This document shows, piece by piece, positions 21,321 through 33,882 of a stretch of 64,000 bases of DNA. Source of the stretch: Cristatella mucedo (taxonomy: Eukaryota; Bryozoa; Phylactolaemata; Cristatellidae); contig WPIO01000023.1 of NCBI GenBank assembly GCA_009760855.2, forward strand, positions 1,115,501-1,179,500. The letters run 5' to 3'. Under the pieces are notes generated by a model that worked only from the letters and a program-made list of their open reading frames with translations, did not search any database and had not been told where the DNA came from. The translations under genes were made by a program, and so were the position numbers. Numbering within the stretch: the first letter of the stretch is position 1; the number at the start of each line of letters is the position of its first letter.

Positions 21321-21656
21321 ATGGATGTCTCAAGAATTCTAAGTTGTGAGCAATCTAGAGAAATGGCAGTAGAAATTTGTCTGCATAAATTTAAAAGAGT
21401 AGATCAAAGGATTGTTAGGCATTCACTCGATAAACTTATTCCGGAGCTGGATAGCTCATATCTCGCTATTCTTACTGAAATCTGTGAAGCTTCTGACATA
21501 CTAACGGAAAGTCGTGGCAAAATTATTGGTAAGTTAATGTACTCGGAAAAGAAATCAAAATCACCAAAAACAAAACCTGGTGTTCAGCTACTTCTTAGTG
21601 ATTTTTGTTTTATTTTTTACACAAGTATAGACAAATCTCTGGAACTTCAACAGTAG
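21321..21656 (+). CDS. Unidentified element 2 open frame, 111 aa
   Basis: An open frame, MDVSRILSCEQSREMAVEIC, with helical, Leu-rich sequence and a basic patch (YSEKKSKSPKTKPG). Before it, 21,064-21,190 encodes a very acidic segment (ESEIDSDSDFELDPDYDPSF) in another frame, which may be the N-terminus of the same decayed protein. I recognise no family. It lies after the polymerase on the same strand. Confidence 0.4.
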   Translation: MDVSRILSCEQSREMAVEICLHKFKRVDQRIVRHSLDKLIPELDSSYLAILTEICEASDILTESRGKIIGKLMYSEKKSKSPKTKPGVQLLLSDFCFIFYTSIDKSLELQQ

Positions 21657-21659
21657 CTA

Positions 21660-22879
21660 CACAGACTAAGGTTATTACCGATCCAAGTTTTGCTACATCA
21701 GTAACTTTGCTTAAGTCCTGTGTAGATTAACTTTTTAAATCTAGGAAGACTGCTTACGATTTACAAACTCTTAACGCAGACATTTCAATCACGACAGATA
21801 ATTCAGTAAATAAATGCCAAAGCACAGAAAGTAATTTCTTTCGGTGTTACAAAAGTCACTATTGATCTCGAAGCTACTGTTATAACAAAAGTTGATAACC
21901 TTCTGGATACTCCTGCTGAAATTTCAGCACACACAACATGGATTGCTAGCCAACCCCCACGTATCTCAACAGTTATCTCAGATTTTTACAGGAATGAAAC
22001 CAGAGATCTCAGGTATTGTTAAAGATTAGTGCAATTCTACCAGATATTTCTGATGGTACTAGTGCTAGGCAAAAAGCTACACTAGCTTCTGTTCCGGCTG
22101 CTGCTTCATCGTATACACCTGTTTCAACGTTAACGCCTGCTGTTCCATCCGATCCTGTAGTAACCAATCCATAAAAGACTATAGAAATGTATTCGATTCC
22201 ATATATATAGTTCATTTGTTCATTTCCACTAGAAACTTTATACACTGATGGACTCTCTTTGGTTCAAGGCCAACAATAATCGAATTTCAAGGTTTGAACG
22301 TTTCTATTTGACGAATTGAAGATATTATGGATTCATTACTAGATCCTTTAATAGGTTTGTCAAAGAATACAAAGCTCTAAGAACTCACCAATCTGGCCCT
22401 GACATTTCCTGCATATTCGCAAAAGTTCGTGCTTGTTCTCTTTTCTCGGAGTTCTTGAAAGACTTAAAAATATATTTTACATTTAATCTAAAGGCGGAAC
22501 CATACTCTAAAAAACTTAAAACAGCCAAACGACTTAAAACTGCTTTAGACTCAGGTCTATACACTAGATTTACTGAGCCAAAGGAATTTCTCTAGGAAAC
22601 CCTTGATTGGAAAGTTTAAATTCGAAGTCCTTTCTATGGAAGCACCAGTGATTCGAGAATACAACCCCTGTTATCAATCCGGTTTCAATGCCATTATCAG
22701 GACTTGGAGTTAGAAAATCTGGCATATACAAACAAATAGGACAACTAACATTGAATCTAATGACTTTTTTATGGATGGATCTTGACTATCGGAAACAGTA
22801 AAGTTTGTTAAAGAATTATTAATTTTTGGCATGTTATTATCTATACCAGAATAGTAAATAGAGAGTAAGTTTGATGAAG
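21660..22879 (+). pseudogene. Decayed element 2 coding remnants, unidentified
   Basis: Broken plus-strand pieces have coding character, for example VITDPSFATSVTLLKSCVD, TAYDLQTLNADISITTDNSV and, from 22,380, YKALRTHQSGPDISCIFAKV. These continue in a Lys-rich stretch (PYSKKLKTAKRLKTALD). A Ser/Thr/Pro/Ala-rich piece near 22,060-22,160 (SVPAAASSYTPVSTLTPAVP) looks like a linker. Too many stops and shifts to name a gene. Confidence 0.4.
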
Positions 22880-23733
22880 TAAATCCTGGATATGAAAATT
22901 TATGGTAGTAGTATTCTAACTATTACTTCTTTATCATATTTACGTGAATTCGAACTGATGATGTTGTTATTTGGTAATACAATTTATTTTGATTTTATTC
23001 GTCCTTTCAAAGTAAGCAGTAACACATTTTTCATTTTCAACTCTGGAAAGCATTTTATGATTAACATGATAAACATTATCTACCATTGCTTTATAGATGT
23101 CTGTAATTTTAAATTGAGTAAACTGGTTCTTCTATGTTTACACCATTCAACCAAGATAAAGAAGAACACTTAGATGACAAAACATAGCTATTGCTTGGTT
23201 ATATTTTTAAGGTATCCAAGTCGAACTCCATCACTAGGATCAACAGGATTGTTTGCAATTATAATAGAATTTTTTAGCACATCTAAATTCCCATTCATAG
23301 CATTTCCAGCTGATTTAAAAAAGTTATTATTGAAGTAGTCTTTATTTTAAGCATCATTTTCTGAATATGGTAGGGTACTAACACTAATTAAATTCTTTAC
23401 AGTTAAAGCTTCACTAATTTCTTGCCCTGTCAACGATAGCTTAGCGTCAGCGTAATCCTTCGTAGCAGCATCACTTTGATTAACAGGATTTGCGAGGTCT
23501 ATCAGCCTGAAACCATTTATATCTAGGTCTCCGTCAGCTGAAGCTCCTCTAGAAAATTTACTAAGAAAATTAGAATCGATGTACTGTCGGTTGACTTCAT
23601 CTCCGGGGTCAACGGGATCACCTAAACTCTTTATTAGGTTTCCATTCATATCCAGTGGACCAACAAATATATCACCAGCTGTTCAGATGTAATTCTCGGC
23701 TTGAGAACCTTTCCTTCGGTAACCAAGAGACAT
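22880..23733 (-). pseudogene. Fibre-like protein with phage-tail-type repeats (element 2)
   Basis: The minus start is MSLGYRRKGSQAENYI at 23,733, interrupted by a TGA and a shift near 23,680. The frame 23,649-23,347 has two clean shaft repeats: LIKSLGDPVDPGDEVNRQYI and FRLIDLANPVNQSDAATKDY. A third is in the next frame near 23,300-23,215 (IIIANNPVDPSDGVRLGYLK). The repeat is the same type as in the element 1 fibre. The C-terminal part is decayed between 23,180 and 22,880. It would be the attachment fibre of the virus. Confidence 0.65.
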
Positions 23734-23739
23734 TTTCTA

Positions 23740-24402
23740 TACTATACTCAGAAAAAATTCGACATATGAAACAGACTTGTCAACTACAAAGTTAATAAAG
23801 ACATGCTTGCAACAACCATCGTCTGCTATTACTTAAATTAATGTACCAGAAACACTCTAAGTATTATCTTTTGTCAACTCAAGGAATGTCACTGTTTTGC
23901 ACTTGACCATAGCACATTAAATATAGTCCCAAAGTTAGCTACAGGCACAGGGGTAAACGTAGAAACCGGTCTAGCGAAACAAATGCTGTTACCTTTTGCA
24001 TCAAGAACTGCTGAAGTCTCTAAGCCGGTTCCAGTAGCTTGAATACTAAGACCGAGGAACTTTCGTAGACTTGGAAGACTTGTTACCCGTATATACCTAA
24101 AGTAAAACTGTTATCTAGCAGAGTCTACCGTTTGTTTACTTACCAAATCGGTGTCAGAGTTGCAAAGAAGTAATCTTACTCAGGGCAAGGTCTAGGGTAC
24201 CTTTAGAGATACCGCTAAAGAACTGGGACATACTTTTGAGTAACCCATAGGTAACAGCCTTGTAAGGACGACTACTCTGGTAACCAGTGCCACAAGCAGA
24301 ATTCCCATAGATACCAGTTATATTCTTGCAGTTCAGTTGTGATCCAAGGATTCCAAGTTTCTTTGTTAGTAAACCAGAACAAGCACTAACCAAAGCCATT
24401 CC
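23740..24402 (-). pseudogene. Unidentified element 2 protein
   Basis: The minus ATG at 24,399 opens 81 codons (MALVSACSGLLTKKLGILGS, then GTGYQSSRPYKAVTYGLLKS). After the stop, other frames keep coding character to about 23,750 (IQATGTGLETSAVLDAKG; ARPVSTFTPVPVANFGT; FINFVVDKSVSYVEFFLSIV). It lies just upstream of the fibre on the same strand, so it may be its partner or a co-transcribed virion protein. I do not recognise it. Confidence 0.45.
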
Positions 24403-25640
24403 CCTAGAGACATTATTCAGTTTTTTTATTTCCGAAATCCGAGCTTATAGCATAATCTAATCTTATTGCATCAGAATCTTTAACATAATAGCCTAGGTTT
24501 GCTACTCAATTGAAGTTGCTATCCAGGTCAGTCCAGAGTTGCCCGTTGACTTCGGGATTAACTCCATTTCAATATAATTTGGAAACCAAAAAGCTAAATC
24601 TAAGTAAAGTTAAGTACTCTAGGTTACCTTCAGGTGAAAAATCAGACTAAAGTTTACAGACCTTGGCAAAGGAGTTCCAGTGAAACTTAACAAGGCTTTA
24701 GTGAACAGAATTGAAAAGCATTATCCGCTGGAACAGGAACTATAATCTAGTTATCTCAACGACTAACAAAAAGGTGGATCTGCTCCTGAAGATCTCAAAT
24801 CAGATGCTACAAAAGAAGTTCTATCAGGAGTAACTACAGGCACCGAAGTAGTATCAAAAAGAATAACCAAAGTTGTTTTAAAGGTAGTAGCTAAACCTAG
24901 TCTTACTGCTTCGAAAAACATAGCAAAAATAGTTCCTCAAGTTCTTAGTTCAATGAAAGTATAGGTTTTTTTTAAAAAAAAGTATTCTCTGGGTTCTTAG
25001 CAGGCTTTACAGGCATTGTAGATTGAGGGCTGTTCGTAAAGGAAATCATCGATGACGTAGCTTCAGAAAAGTACGGCCATGTATCGTGGAAAACTATTCC
25101 AGAGAAGAAATCCGGCCTAGAAAAAAATGGTGTCTAGCCTAGAAGTTGGTTACAACATAAATGAAATACTAATTAAAGCAGAGAAGCAACTCTAATTGGG
25201 ACTTAATTCTTAATAAACTAGTATCGGAAGTATTTGGTGAACCTGTAGAATGGTCTGCTGAACAACTAGACTCCAGGTCTTGGTTAAAGAATCTCCTTGA
25301 ACTTAGGACAAGAACTGGACCACAAAAACGAACGAACCCAAGAACAAAAACGAAAACTTGGTGGAATATTACCAGAAATCCCTGCTATCAGAGCTTCTAT
25401 TGCCAGCGCAATTGAGGAAATTGGAACTGCAGCTTCTATAGCTGTTACTGCAGCAGGTTTTACCAAAAAATGATTGATCTTACGATGTACACAACACAAT
25501 CTCCTCAAATGGGTACACGTGAACATTGAATGAGTGCTTTGTTTACACAGTTCTAGACTAAGCTATGCAATCTCTGATCTAAAAGCTCAACTGGAAATTC
25601 TTAACCAGTGAATAGACAGTGACTTATAAGAAAAATAAGT
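24403..25640. pseudogene. Decayed element 2 remnants on both strands
   Basis: Minus strand, 24,700-24,440: pieces such as FTGTPLPRSVNFSLIFHLKV and VNGQLWTDLDSNFN, beta-rich. Plus strand, 24,665-25,470: pieces APEDLKSDATKEVLSGVTTG, RITKVVLKVVAKPSL, KEIIDDVASEKYGHVSWKTI, SEVFGEPVEWSAEQLDSRSW and IASAIEEIGTAASIAVTAAG. The plus-strand pieces could come from one long helical protein with an Ala-rich, membrane-like end. No family recognised. Confidence 0.4.
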
Positions 25641-25644
25641 TAAC

Positions 25645-25908
25645 ATGTCTGAGGTTGACAACTGGTTAAACTATCTGAAATCTGGAAAAACCTTAGTGGA
25701 AAAATCAGGCGTTGATTATTCTCCTGAAGTTGAAGAATCGATAAAAAAAAGTCGAACAAATTGCAATTGGTCGTACGACACGTGATTACAAGACCAAATC
25801 ATAAATGTTGTTAGCAAATCTATATGCACAAGGTAAGCCGCAATTAGAGATACATTCGGTGGTATTAAAACTAAGAGATGAACCTAAGAAACATTGTAAA
25901 AATTAGTA
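25645..25908 (+). pseudogene. Small unidentified element 2 protein, one frameshift
   Basis: ATG at 25,645 opens MSEVDNWLNYLKSGKTLVEK. An extra base in an A-run near 25,750 shifts the frame, and the remaining part (RTTRDYKTKSIMLLANLYAQ) ends at TAG near 25,906. It is about 87 residues and helical. It is the last coding trace of element 2. Function unknown. Confidence 0.5.
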
Positions 25909-25930
25909 ATCAAAGTAGCGTACTAGCTGA

Positions 25931-27005
25931 AATTATTTTCTGTTAGACAGTACGTGAAGTTAAGTCTCGCGAATTGTAAGTGCATTATAATTGCTGCAAG
26001 GTTGCCAACATGAGCTTGCTTCATAGATCATTGAAATATATCCTAAGTGAATTGAAATGTCATTAATTAATATATCTTAAGTGAATTGAAATGTCATTAA
26101 TCCGTTCCGGACCCATAAAAACGGCAATTTTTTGTCATATGTTTTTAACTTAAAAAATCTATTTACAAATAACGAATACTGTTTAAAAACACAGTCCAAT
26201 AGAATGTACTGCAATAAACGGGTTTTATTATTTATAATGTACAGCATTAACTTGGAGATCAGACGACTTGAAGATGCTGACGCGGTTGGAGGAGAAATGC
26301 TGAAGTGAATACCTATATCTTATTTGCCGAATTTTGCCCTTCTCGCCACGCTTTCCTTACTTTCATCTGCAGGGTTTCCGATAGAATGTACAGTACTTAC
26401 TTAGCTGCTCCTGCCGTAGTCGGATTCTACACCGGGGTCTAGATATCTTGTGCGCCCAAGCACCACGATGGCTCACTCGAGTCTGTATGTGCGCGAACTA
26501 CCAGGCGTGCGCTTGACGCTACACCGGGTCGTCGGGCATGGTCTTGCAGCGGAATGTCTTTCTCTGATCTGCCCTTACTGGCCTGAGTAACCGCACGCAG
26601 TTCTTTCCTCCGCCGTCTTGCTTGCGTCGCTGACGCACCCACACGCACTCGTATACATGAGAGCAATTCTGTTTGCACCGCTTAAAGTGAACGAGTGAGG
26701 CACGTGGATGCTGGGCGGATGATGCGGCGTGGCTCACTGTGACGTTCGCTGCGGCAACTAGCGGTGGGCGTATCTGAAGCTGGCTCGTAAGCCGACTTTT
26801 AGCTATCAACTCAAAGCAAAAATCGGCTGGGAGACTGCTCGTATCTCGGAAAAAAAGCTCATACTTTGGGACACGCCTAAGACAAGGTATCACCGTATTG
26901 AAGCAAAATCACCTGACTGGCTGTCGAATGAAAAAAAACAGTGCTTGCAACAAAAATACTATCTGCTGTTTGTTGAAATTTAAGTCTTCACGTGAAGACC
27001 TTCAC
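25931..27005. other. Host sequence, no gene recognised
   Basis: Composition returns to host level. A 34-base unit is duplicated in tandem at 26,036-26,103 (atatatcctaagtgaattg...). The open frames at 26,439-26,893 show no family pattern. Confidence 0.4.
26036..26103 (+). repeat. Two-copy 34-base tandem duplication
   Basis: The unit atatatcctaagtgaattg... is repeated with a 34-base period and one or two differences. It lies about 100 bases beyond the last coding trace of element 2. Confidence 0.8.
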
Positions 27006-27009
27006 GGTC

Positions 27010-27520
27010 CTTCAACAGTCCTTAAAGGATTTGAGTCTGGTTGGAGCACAGGTAAATGGCTATAGTCAGTCGACTGGACAGTACGATAACCAACGTTATT
27101 GGAGAGTAGTTCTGATAAGTAGGCTGGAGCAAGGGAATGAAGGGACCTAAAAGTGAGTTACAAACCTTGAAGTCGACGGGCTGCTTGACTGGGAGCCCCT
27201 GCAGGTCTTGGAAAGAAGGTTTAATGTGGCTACTGCGATGCTCACGACAGACAATCCTGCTACAGAGTTTTGTAGCCAATTGAAAATATATTGCATGTGT
27301 CGGAAAGGGTGAAAAAGCTTGAGTTACAGCAATCGAGACGGGATGTCACAAATGCTCGGACCAACTTGGATATACTATCCCGTCTAAGCATGCCCGAGCT
27401 CTTGCAGCGTTACTAAGCTGGAAGTAGGGAGGCTTGACTGTCGAGCTTATTTGGTCGGCTAGTGATAGGTTGCCCAATGTCTCAATAACATAAGGTTTGC
27501 CCATAACTAGTAAGCTGATT
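27010..27520 (-). mobile_element. LINE fragment (reverse transcriptase C-terminal region)
   Basis: The minus frame has KLCSRIVCREHRSSHIKPSF and DLQGLPVKQPVDFKV, matching the SAARLVCRE...LPVKQ region of the LINE. Further pieces to about 27,520 match the part upstream in ORF2. The 3' tail is absent and it has stops. Confidence 0.65.
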
Positions 27521-27759
27521 TAATCACTCTTCAATTAAAAAAGTGTGCTGCCGCCTCTTTCGCGCACGAATGTCATCACTAAATTTGGCAAGAGATTTGA
27601 GAGAGTTTGATGTGCTGGAAGGCCGGTAGGGATCCGACCATAGGTTTACCAGTGTGTCATCGGTGCAGAAATGAAAGCCTGGGTGGTGGGTGCATCTTTT
27701 GGTATGCGTTACTGCATCGGATTGAGCTAGTCAGCCATGTTCCTGACCGAGTAGCAATT

Positions 27760-27892
27760 GGTATTTGGCCCAGTGGTCAAGGTGCTCGCCTCAACCGAGG
27801 TCGTTGGCTCGAGCCTCACAGGATACGTGAAGCGCCTGAATAGAGACAAAGTTCTCTTAGGTGCTATACAAATGATTTATAAATAAATAAGT
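27760..27892 (+). repeat. SINE-1 (tRNA-derived) copy
   Basis: A-box region TGGCCCAGTGGTCAAGGTG, B-box region GTTGGCTCGAGCCTC, then the tail GAAGCGCCTGAATAGAGACA with the matching half TCTCTTAGGTGCTATACAAA and an A/T-rich end. The tail is related to that of the LINE. Confidence 0.75.
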
Positions 27893-27984
27893 CAGTGGTT
27901 TTCCATTGCTGTAAGGCTTAGACAATTATTTCTCGATTCGACTAAGTTGATAGCCTATTTATAGCCTAGCGATAGCTCTCAGAT

Positions 27985-28440
27985 ATACTACCCCATCAGG
28001 CCAAGCATCGTGCCACCCGCTTTTCGGAATCCAACAGTTTACCACTACCCCGTACAAACCTCAGATCCTTTGGAGACCGTGCATTTAGTTCGTATGCTCC
28101 CAAAGCCTGGAACTCCCTCCCGACCTGCGGCAGAACATCCCCTGACCTGACCACATTTAAAAGGAACTTAAAAAAACACCTATTTAGGACAGCATTTAGT
28201 GGGTCCCTGTGATTCGTCCTTGATGTGCTTATGCGTGCTGACACTGTGCATACTGCCACTAACCACATTTGCGTGCTGATCCTGTGCATGTCACCCCTAA
28301 CCACGTTGTTCATGTTGTTTATCAAGCATGATATTACTCACGATTCAATCGCGTTTCCCTTTGCAGCAAATGTAAAGCGCCTAGAAATAGATTGAGTTCT
28401 CTGAGGGCGCTTTATCAAGTGCATTATTATTATTATTATA
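27985..28440 (+). mobile_element. 5'-truncated LINE copy with full 3' end
   Basis: It starts in the ORF2 C-terminus (HQAKHRATRFSESNSLPL type), passes the 3' UTR and ends in the hairpin aaagcgcctagaaatagattg...gggcgctttatcaagtgc and (TTA)n at 28,424-28,440. Confidence 0.8.
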
Positions 28441-29900
28441 GCCAATACTGCAATTTGAATATGCAGATCTGAAATTTGCATGGCTTAAATTTGCGTTGTT
28501 TGATCGTGGTTCTGGAGACCTTTTAACTCTACTTTTGGATTTTGGAATGCTGATACCTGTTTGACGACTCGTGGATCGGCTGGTCCATTCGCTGCATGGA
28601 GCTGCTGCTATGGCTCGGATCAAACTCGGGTGAATATCATAAACACTGGGTCATTCTTTGTCAATGCTTACGTGGGTTAATTGCGATTTAGCTGTGCTAG
28701 CGTGGCCCTTCTAGCGGCACCTGCTTATCCAATGCCGACTTTTTGATGATACAATTGAAACGAGATTCTCCTTGTACCCTTGGTTGGATGACAAAGTAAA
28801 GATTAGAGCTCGGTTAAGTGGTTCTCATTATGCTTTTGTATAGTGTACTCGGAACGCTTTCTTAATCGCGAGTGCTTTCGCTGGAATGCCCTGGATAAAT
28901 AGTTATTCCTGGCATTTGTGCCGTCCCGGCCAGACCTTTCAGCTGCCTGCGCTAAGTCGCAGCCACCACATTACATGATACGTCCCTCTGACCTGCTCTA
29001 GCTCTCCATCTTTTTAGGACGTTCATTCTCTTGCTGCACCTTACCTGTATGAATAGTGAAACACTCCTCTGGCTCACCCTTTTACCACCTGCTCCTACTC
29101 AAGTGAAGCTACTTCCTGCCTGCTTTCCTTTCGGCATTCGCTCGCACATGCGAATCGCCATTAATGCAGGCGTGCAAGCGACGGCCGTGCATGCTAACCT
29201 GCCCCTAGATAGGCTTTCTTTCCATCCACCGTATGCGAAGTGCCTAGCAAGTTATTTTTTTAGCTTGAAGCTGTTTAATAGGCATTTGCATTGCTATTAT
29301 CTTGCAGTAAGTATTTCAAAATACAGAATGACCAATAGCTTCCGCCTTGAGACTTGGCGACGAGCAGGGCACAATCCCACAACCCCTGCTTCAGCGGTCA
29401 AGCGCTTTCCCTGCTGTTGGAATGAACGAATCGGAGACTCACACTCGTTAACGCTAACTCCACTTTGAATCCAGTGAATTGGTTTCAAAACTCAAATGTT
29501 ATTGCATTGAACGATCTGGGTTACAGCATTACCAGCTCGATGCCACTGGTGCATGTTGGTACCAGTGGGCCAAGCTTTGTCTTTCATCATCGAAGCGTTA
29601 ACAAAACTGAAAGAGGCACCGAAGATCAGTCCAAATCTGCCCACATAAGTCCAAATACAACATCCTATAAAAAAAATTACGAAAAAGAGCTGCTCTCGAG
29701 TAACTTCTACAAAATTTAATCGTCAAGGTGCCAAGGACTTCTTAGTTTCACCACTCGAAGTGGGCTGCTCAGTCGGTAGAGGAACTGCTGGTCGGTTGCA
29801 TGAACATACTGAATCCTGTTTCTGGCTACTTCGGTTGTAAGCCAGGCCTTAAGCCGTTTGAGATCGCATGGCAACGGCAGCAGCTTTAAAAAATAATATT
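28441..29900. other. Host sequence, no gene recognised
   Basis: No gene seen. At 29,350-29,425 the minus strand has a tRNA-like pair of boxes (gcttgaccgctgaagcagg...gttgtgggattgtgccc), probably another SINE head. The 145-codon open frame at 29,031 shows no domain. Confidence 0.35.
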
Positions 29901-29904
29901 AACT

Positions 29905-30058
29905 GATTTAAAAGCCTCATTTGTATAGTGGCAGAAGAGCCTTAGCGGCTGTCACAGCCGCTTGTACTTGGCAACAAAGAGTCGCCCACTGTAGGATTCG
30001 AACCCACGACATCGGCCATAAAGATTGAGCCCTTGCCTCCCGGGCTATCACGGCCCAA
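29905..30058 (-). repeat. SINE-2 (tRNA-derived) copy
   Basis: The minus strand reads GGCCGTGATAGCCCGGGAGG, a B-box GTGGGTTCGAATCC, then CGACTCTTTGTTGCC, the inverted pair AGCGGCTGTGACAGCCGCT, and an end GAGGCTTTTAAATCAG. Matching copies are at 58,243 (plus), 38,972 and 63,388 (minus). Confidence 0.8.
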
Positions 30059-30632
30059 TGTTTACGCAATTTTTGCTAGCCTATTGAATGCCATTATAGG
30101 GTCCACAATTCTGGGCTAGTAGCAGTCACATACGTAAAAGGTGGCTGCTAATAAAAGTTCAGTACTGAGGAGCAGAGAACACACTTATTCCGTGGGGGGG
30201 TGATGACCAAAAAATGAAAGCATGATGACCAATTGCAACTTGCAAGGAATGTGTTAGGGTAACAATAAAAAAAAGTGCAGCTGCAAATACACAAACCTCT
30301 CCTGAAAGAATTAACCTATATTCACTTAAATATTATTGTTGCCCGGCTGAGAGGCAACAGTAGCTTCGTAACAGAGTGCCCAACGACACTATGCTGCACC
30401 CGAGTGAGTTCACAAAAATCGAGCCAAAAGGAATGCTCGGCGTCTTGTGTATCATCACAGTACGATCGGGTGGGTAAGACATACTAGAGTCAGGCCAATA
30501 TCGGCAGAGCAGCAGAGAAGCATCAGAGAGCACACTTCAATTTTTTTTTTATCTGGCATGGTAAGTCATGGAAAACAAAGAAAAATCGAACAAATAAGTT
30601 CGCACAGCTGTGTTTGTGTGAGTGAGTGTTAG

Positions 30633-30896
<264 letters not shown>

Positions 30897-31126
30897 TCAA
30901 CAAACTCACAAAAATGAGTGTAAATGGTCGATCAGCACCGTAACTTTGCACGGTTTTGGTCAGTAACTTTGCACGGATGGATCAGATCAGGAGCGTGCGG
31001 TTCGTTAATACTGGCCAAGTAATCCATCGCAAGCTGCCGTGCCAGCCAGCAGAGCAGATTCTGCGGATAGGCAGGCAGTCGTGCAGACGTCGAGCCTCGA
31101 ATTCGCCATCTCGTTAGTGGCTGTCT

Positions 31127-33849
31127 CTAGAGGGAACAGGGTGGTGCATCCTTCAGGAGGCTGAAGACAGAGACGACAAGAAATGTGATGACGGCTCCGA
31201 CTGCCGCCCCGGCCTGCGTGGAAGCACCATACCACAATAGAGCCCTGTCGCCGTACTTTGCCAGCTCAGTGGCAAGATTAACTTTGACAAACGAAAAGAT
31301 TCCGGTCATGACAACCCAGAGAGCAACCTGCAAGAGACGGCCACAGTGTTACGGCCTGCTAAGGTAATAATAATAATAATAATAATGCACTTGATAAAGC
31401 GCCCTCAAAGAACTCAATCTCTTTCTAGGCGCTTTACATATGCTGCAAAGGGAAACGCGATTGAATCGTGAGTAATATCATGCTTGATAAAAAACATGAA
31501 CAACATGGTTAGGGGTGACATGCACAGGATCAGCATGCAAATGTGGTTAGTGGCAGCATGCACAGTGTCAGCACGCATAAGCACATCAAGGACGAATCAC
31601 AGGGACCCACTAAATGCTGTCCTAAATAGGTGTGTTTTCAAGTTCTTTTTAAATGTGGTTAAGTCAGGGGATGTTCTGCCGCAAGTCGGGAGGGAGTTCC
31701 AGGCTTTGGGAGCATACGAACTAAATGTACGGTCTGCAAAGGATTTGAGGTTTGTACGAGGTAGTGGTAAACTGTTGGATTCCGAAAAGCGGGTGGTACG
31801 ATGCTTGGTCTGGTGGGGGAGTAGATCTGAGAGATAGGCTGGAGCCAAAGAATGAAGTGACCTAAAAGTGAGCGACAAAACTTTGAAGTCGATGTGTTGC
31901 TTGACTGGGAGCCAGTGCAGGTCGGCGAGAAGTGGTGTGATGGGGCAACTCCGACGCTTACGACAGACAAGCCTAGCTGCAGAGTTTTGCACAAGCTGTA
32001 ATCGCCTGATTGCACATGCTGGTAGGCCAGTAAGCAGCGAATTACAGAAGTCAAGTCGGGATGTAACAAATGCATGGAACAACTTAGACGTGGTATCCTT
32101 ATATAAACAAGCCCAAATTTTAGCAATGCTATGTAGCTGAAAGTAGGCAGATTTGATTGTGGAGCCGATGTGGTCGTCTAACGAGAGGTCATTTTGGAAC
32201 ATGACACCTAGATTTCGAGTTGATTCAACAGGAGATATGCTGGCAGAGACACAAGCAGTCACTTAGACATCACGGCACAGGAAGCATGGGAGAGGGGAGA
32301 GAACTAGAATGTCTGCCACTAACTTCTCAGTAGCAGATGCTGCTGCCAAAAAAAATATGGTAACAATAAAGCATGAGTTGGCTTGTTCAACAGCAACAAT
32401 TATATGATAGCAAAAGAGCTTAAGAGGTTTGTTTACAATGAGCAGGTATGTGCTAAATGGCCCGTGTTTTTAGAGCAATTTCTGGCCTCTGATAGAGTAT
32501 TCATTTCTTAAGAATACGATTGTGTAGCGCCGGCTGAACACTGAGAAGTGAGATTTATTAGATGAATAATGTAGTATTAAAGTATCTATATTCCCTCTCT
32601 ATAAAAATGTATCTCAATAACCGTGCTTGGCATTTCCTCAGCAATCAAGGGTTTTGAAGCACGCTATTTTGAGCATACACAGCCAAAGACATGACAAGCT
32701 TCTAAAATAAGGCAAGAAATCGAAGGGACAGTATACAATAACGATGACCTAAGCATGTTTCCTGAGAAAACTTGAAGAATTCTTTTGAATTACCAGGTCT
32801 GAACTTGACAGTTTTTCCAAATGCATGGGTTCAGATGAATTACTTTCAAATAATCCTCATGGAACGTTTTACTACATGCAGACAACCATATTTTGGCATT
32901 TCAGGTACTTGCCAAGACTTCTATGCAGTTTTCTATTGTCGTACAACTTTTTTCCAAAAACACAGATGGCTGGTTTCTCACTCCAACTGCACTGTCAATA
33001 TATTTGTTGCATTGTCTCGAACCAGATCTAATCTGTGTATATGCAAAAACAGATTCTCAAACCTTAACCATTCCTGAAGAAGTGCCCAGAATAGTTGTTC
33101 GCATGCATTTTTGAGAGGGGGACCATTAAACGCATCCAAAAATTCATCCATCACCAAGTGTTGATGATGCTAGCAAAAAACTATCCTTCGAAAACCGCAA
33201 ACGTTTGGAACCCACTTGAAACTGCCAAACGAGTCACTCAGCACGTTGTTCCCACCTAGTAGGCTAACCAAGGCAGTAACATCCACAATTTGTTACAAAT
33301 ATTGCAAACTCATTCAAATCCTGTTCTGGTAACTTGTTTAGATAGCAGTCGATAAAATGCTGAAATATTTAAGGTTATATCTTGATCCTTAAAGTGAGTG
33401 GATTTGTAGGGCATGCACAGTGTCTCACTTGCAAAGGGAGGCAAAAAATTGCTTGCTGGAGGACTCAAACCCACAACTGGGGTTTTTAAGTTCAAGCACC
33501 TTACTAATGTCGTGCTTATCGAATGTCGATGGGCACAAAACCACAACTTGAATCAATCGGAAAACCCATGGGTTCGAGATCCTTGCACAGAGAGGCCGTC
33601 GGCCACACCTCAGGGATCCTTGCTTGATCCATTTCCTGCACTTCTCCCAATTCTTGGCTTTAGTTTTATGTAGATGACACCCTGATGTGTCTGTGCTTGG
33701 ATCCTTCTGCTCCTTTCATCATATCGAATTCTCTCAACTCTATTACAGCATGTATTACTGACATTCGCACTTAGATGGCAGCAAACCTCAACTTGAATGA
33801 CAAAGCGCCTAGAGAGAGATTGAGTTCTCTGAGGGCGCTTTATCAAGTG

Positions 33850-33882
<33 letters not shown>

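Larger units (their letters stand above)
17745..25930. mobile_element. Second, more decayed Polinton-like element (element 2)
   Basis: An AT-rich block has a protein-primed DNA polymerase B at its left edge, a fibre with the same repeat type as element 1 on the minus strand, and several unidentified virus-like reading frames full of stops. No capsid protein, ATPase, protease or integrase is recognisable, so it is either deleted or too decayed. Since it has its own fibre and is clearly more degraded, I read it as an independent insertion. Ends are judged from composition and coding remnants only. Confidence 0.7.

Noticed and set aside
1-25930. Frameshifts as long-read sequencing errors
   Set aside because: The transporter and bromodomain exons of the same assembly are clean over more than 2 kb, so errors alone cannot account for dozens of breaks confined to the two elements.
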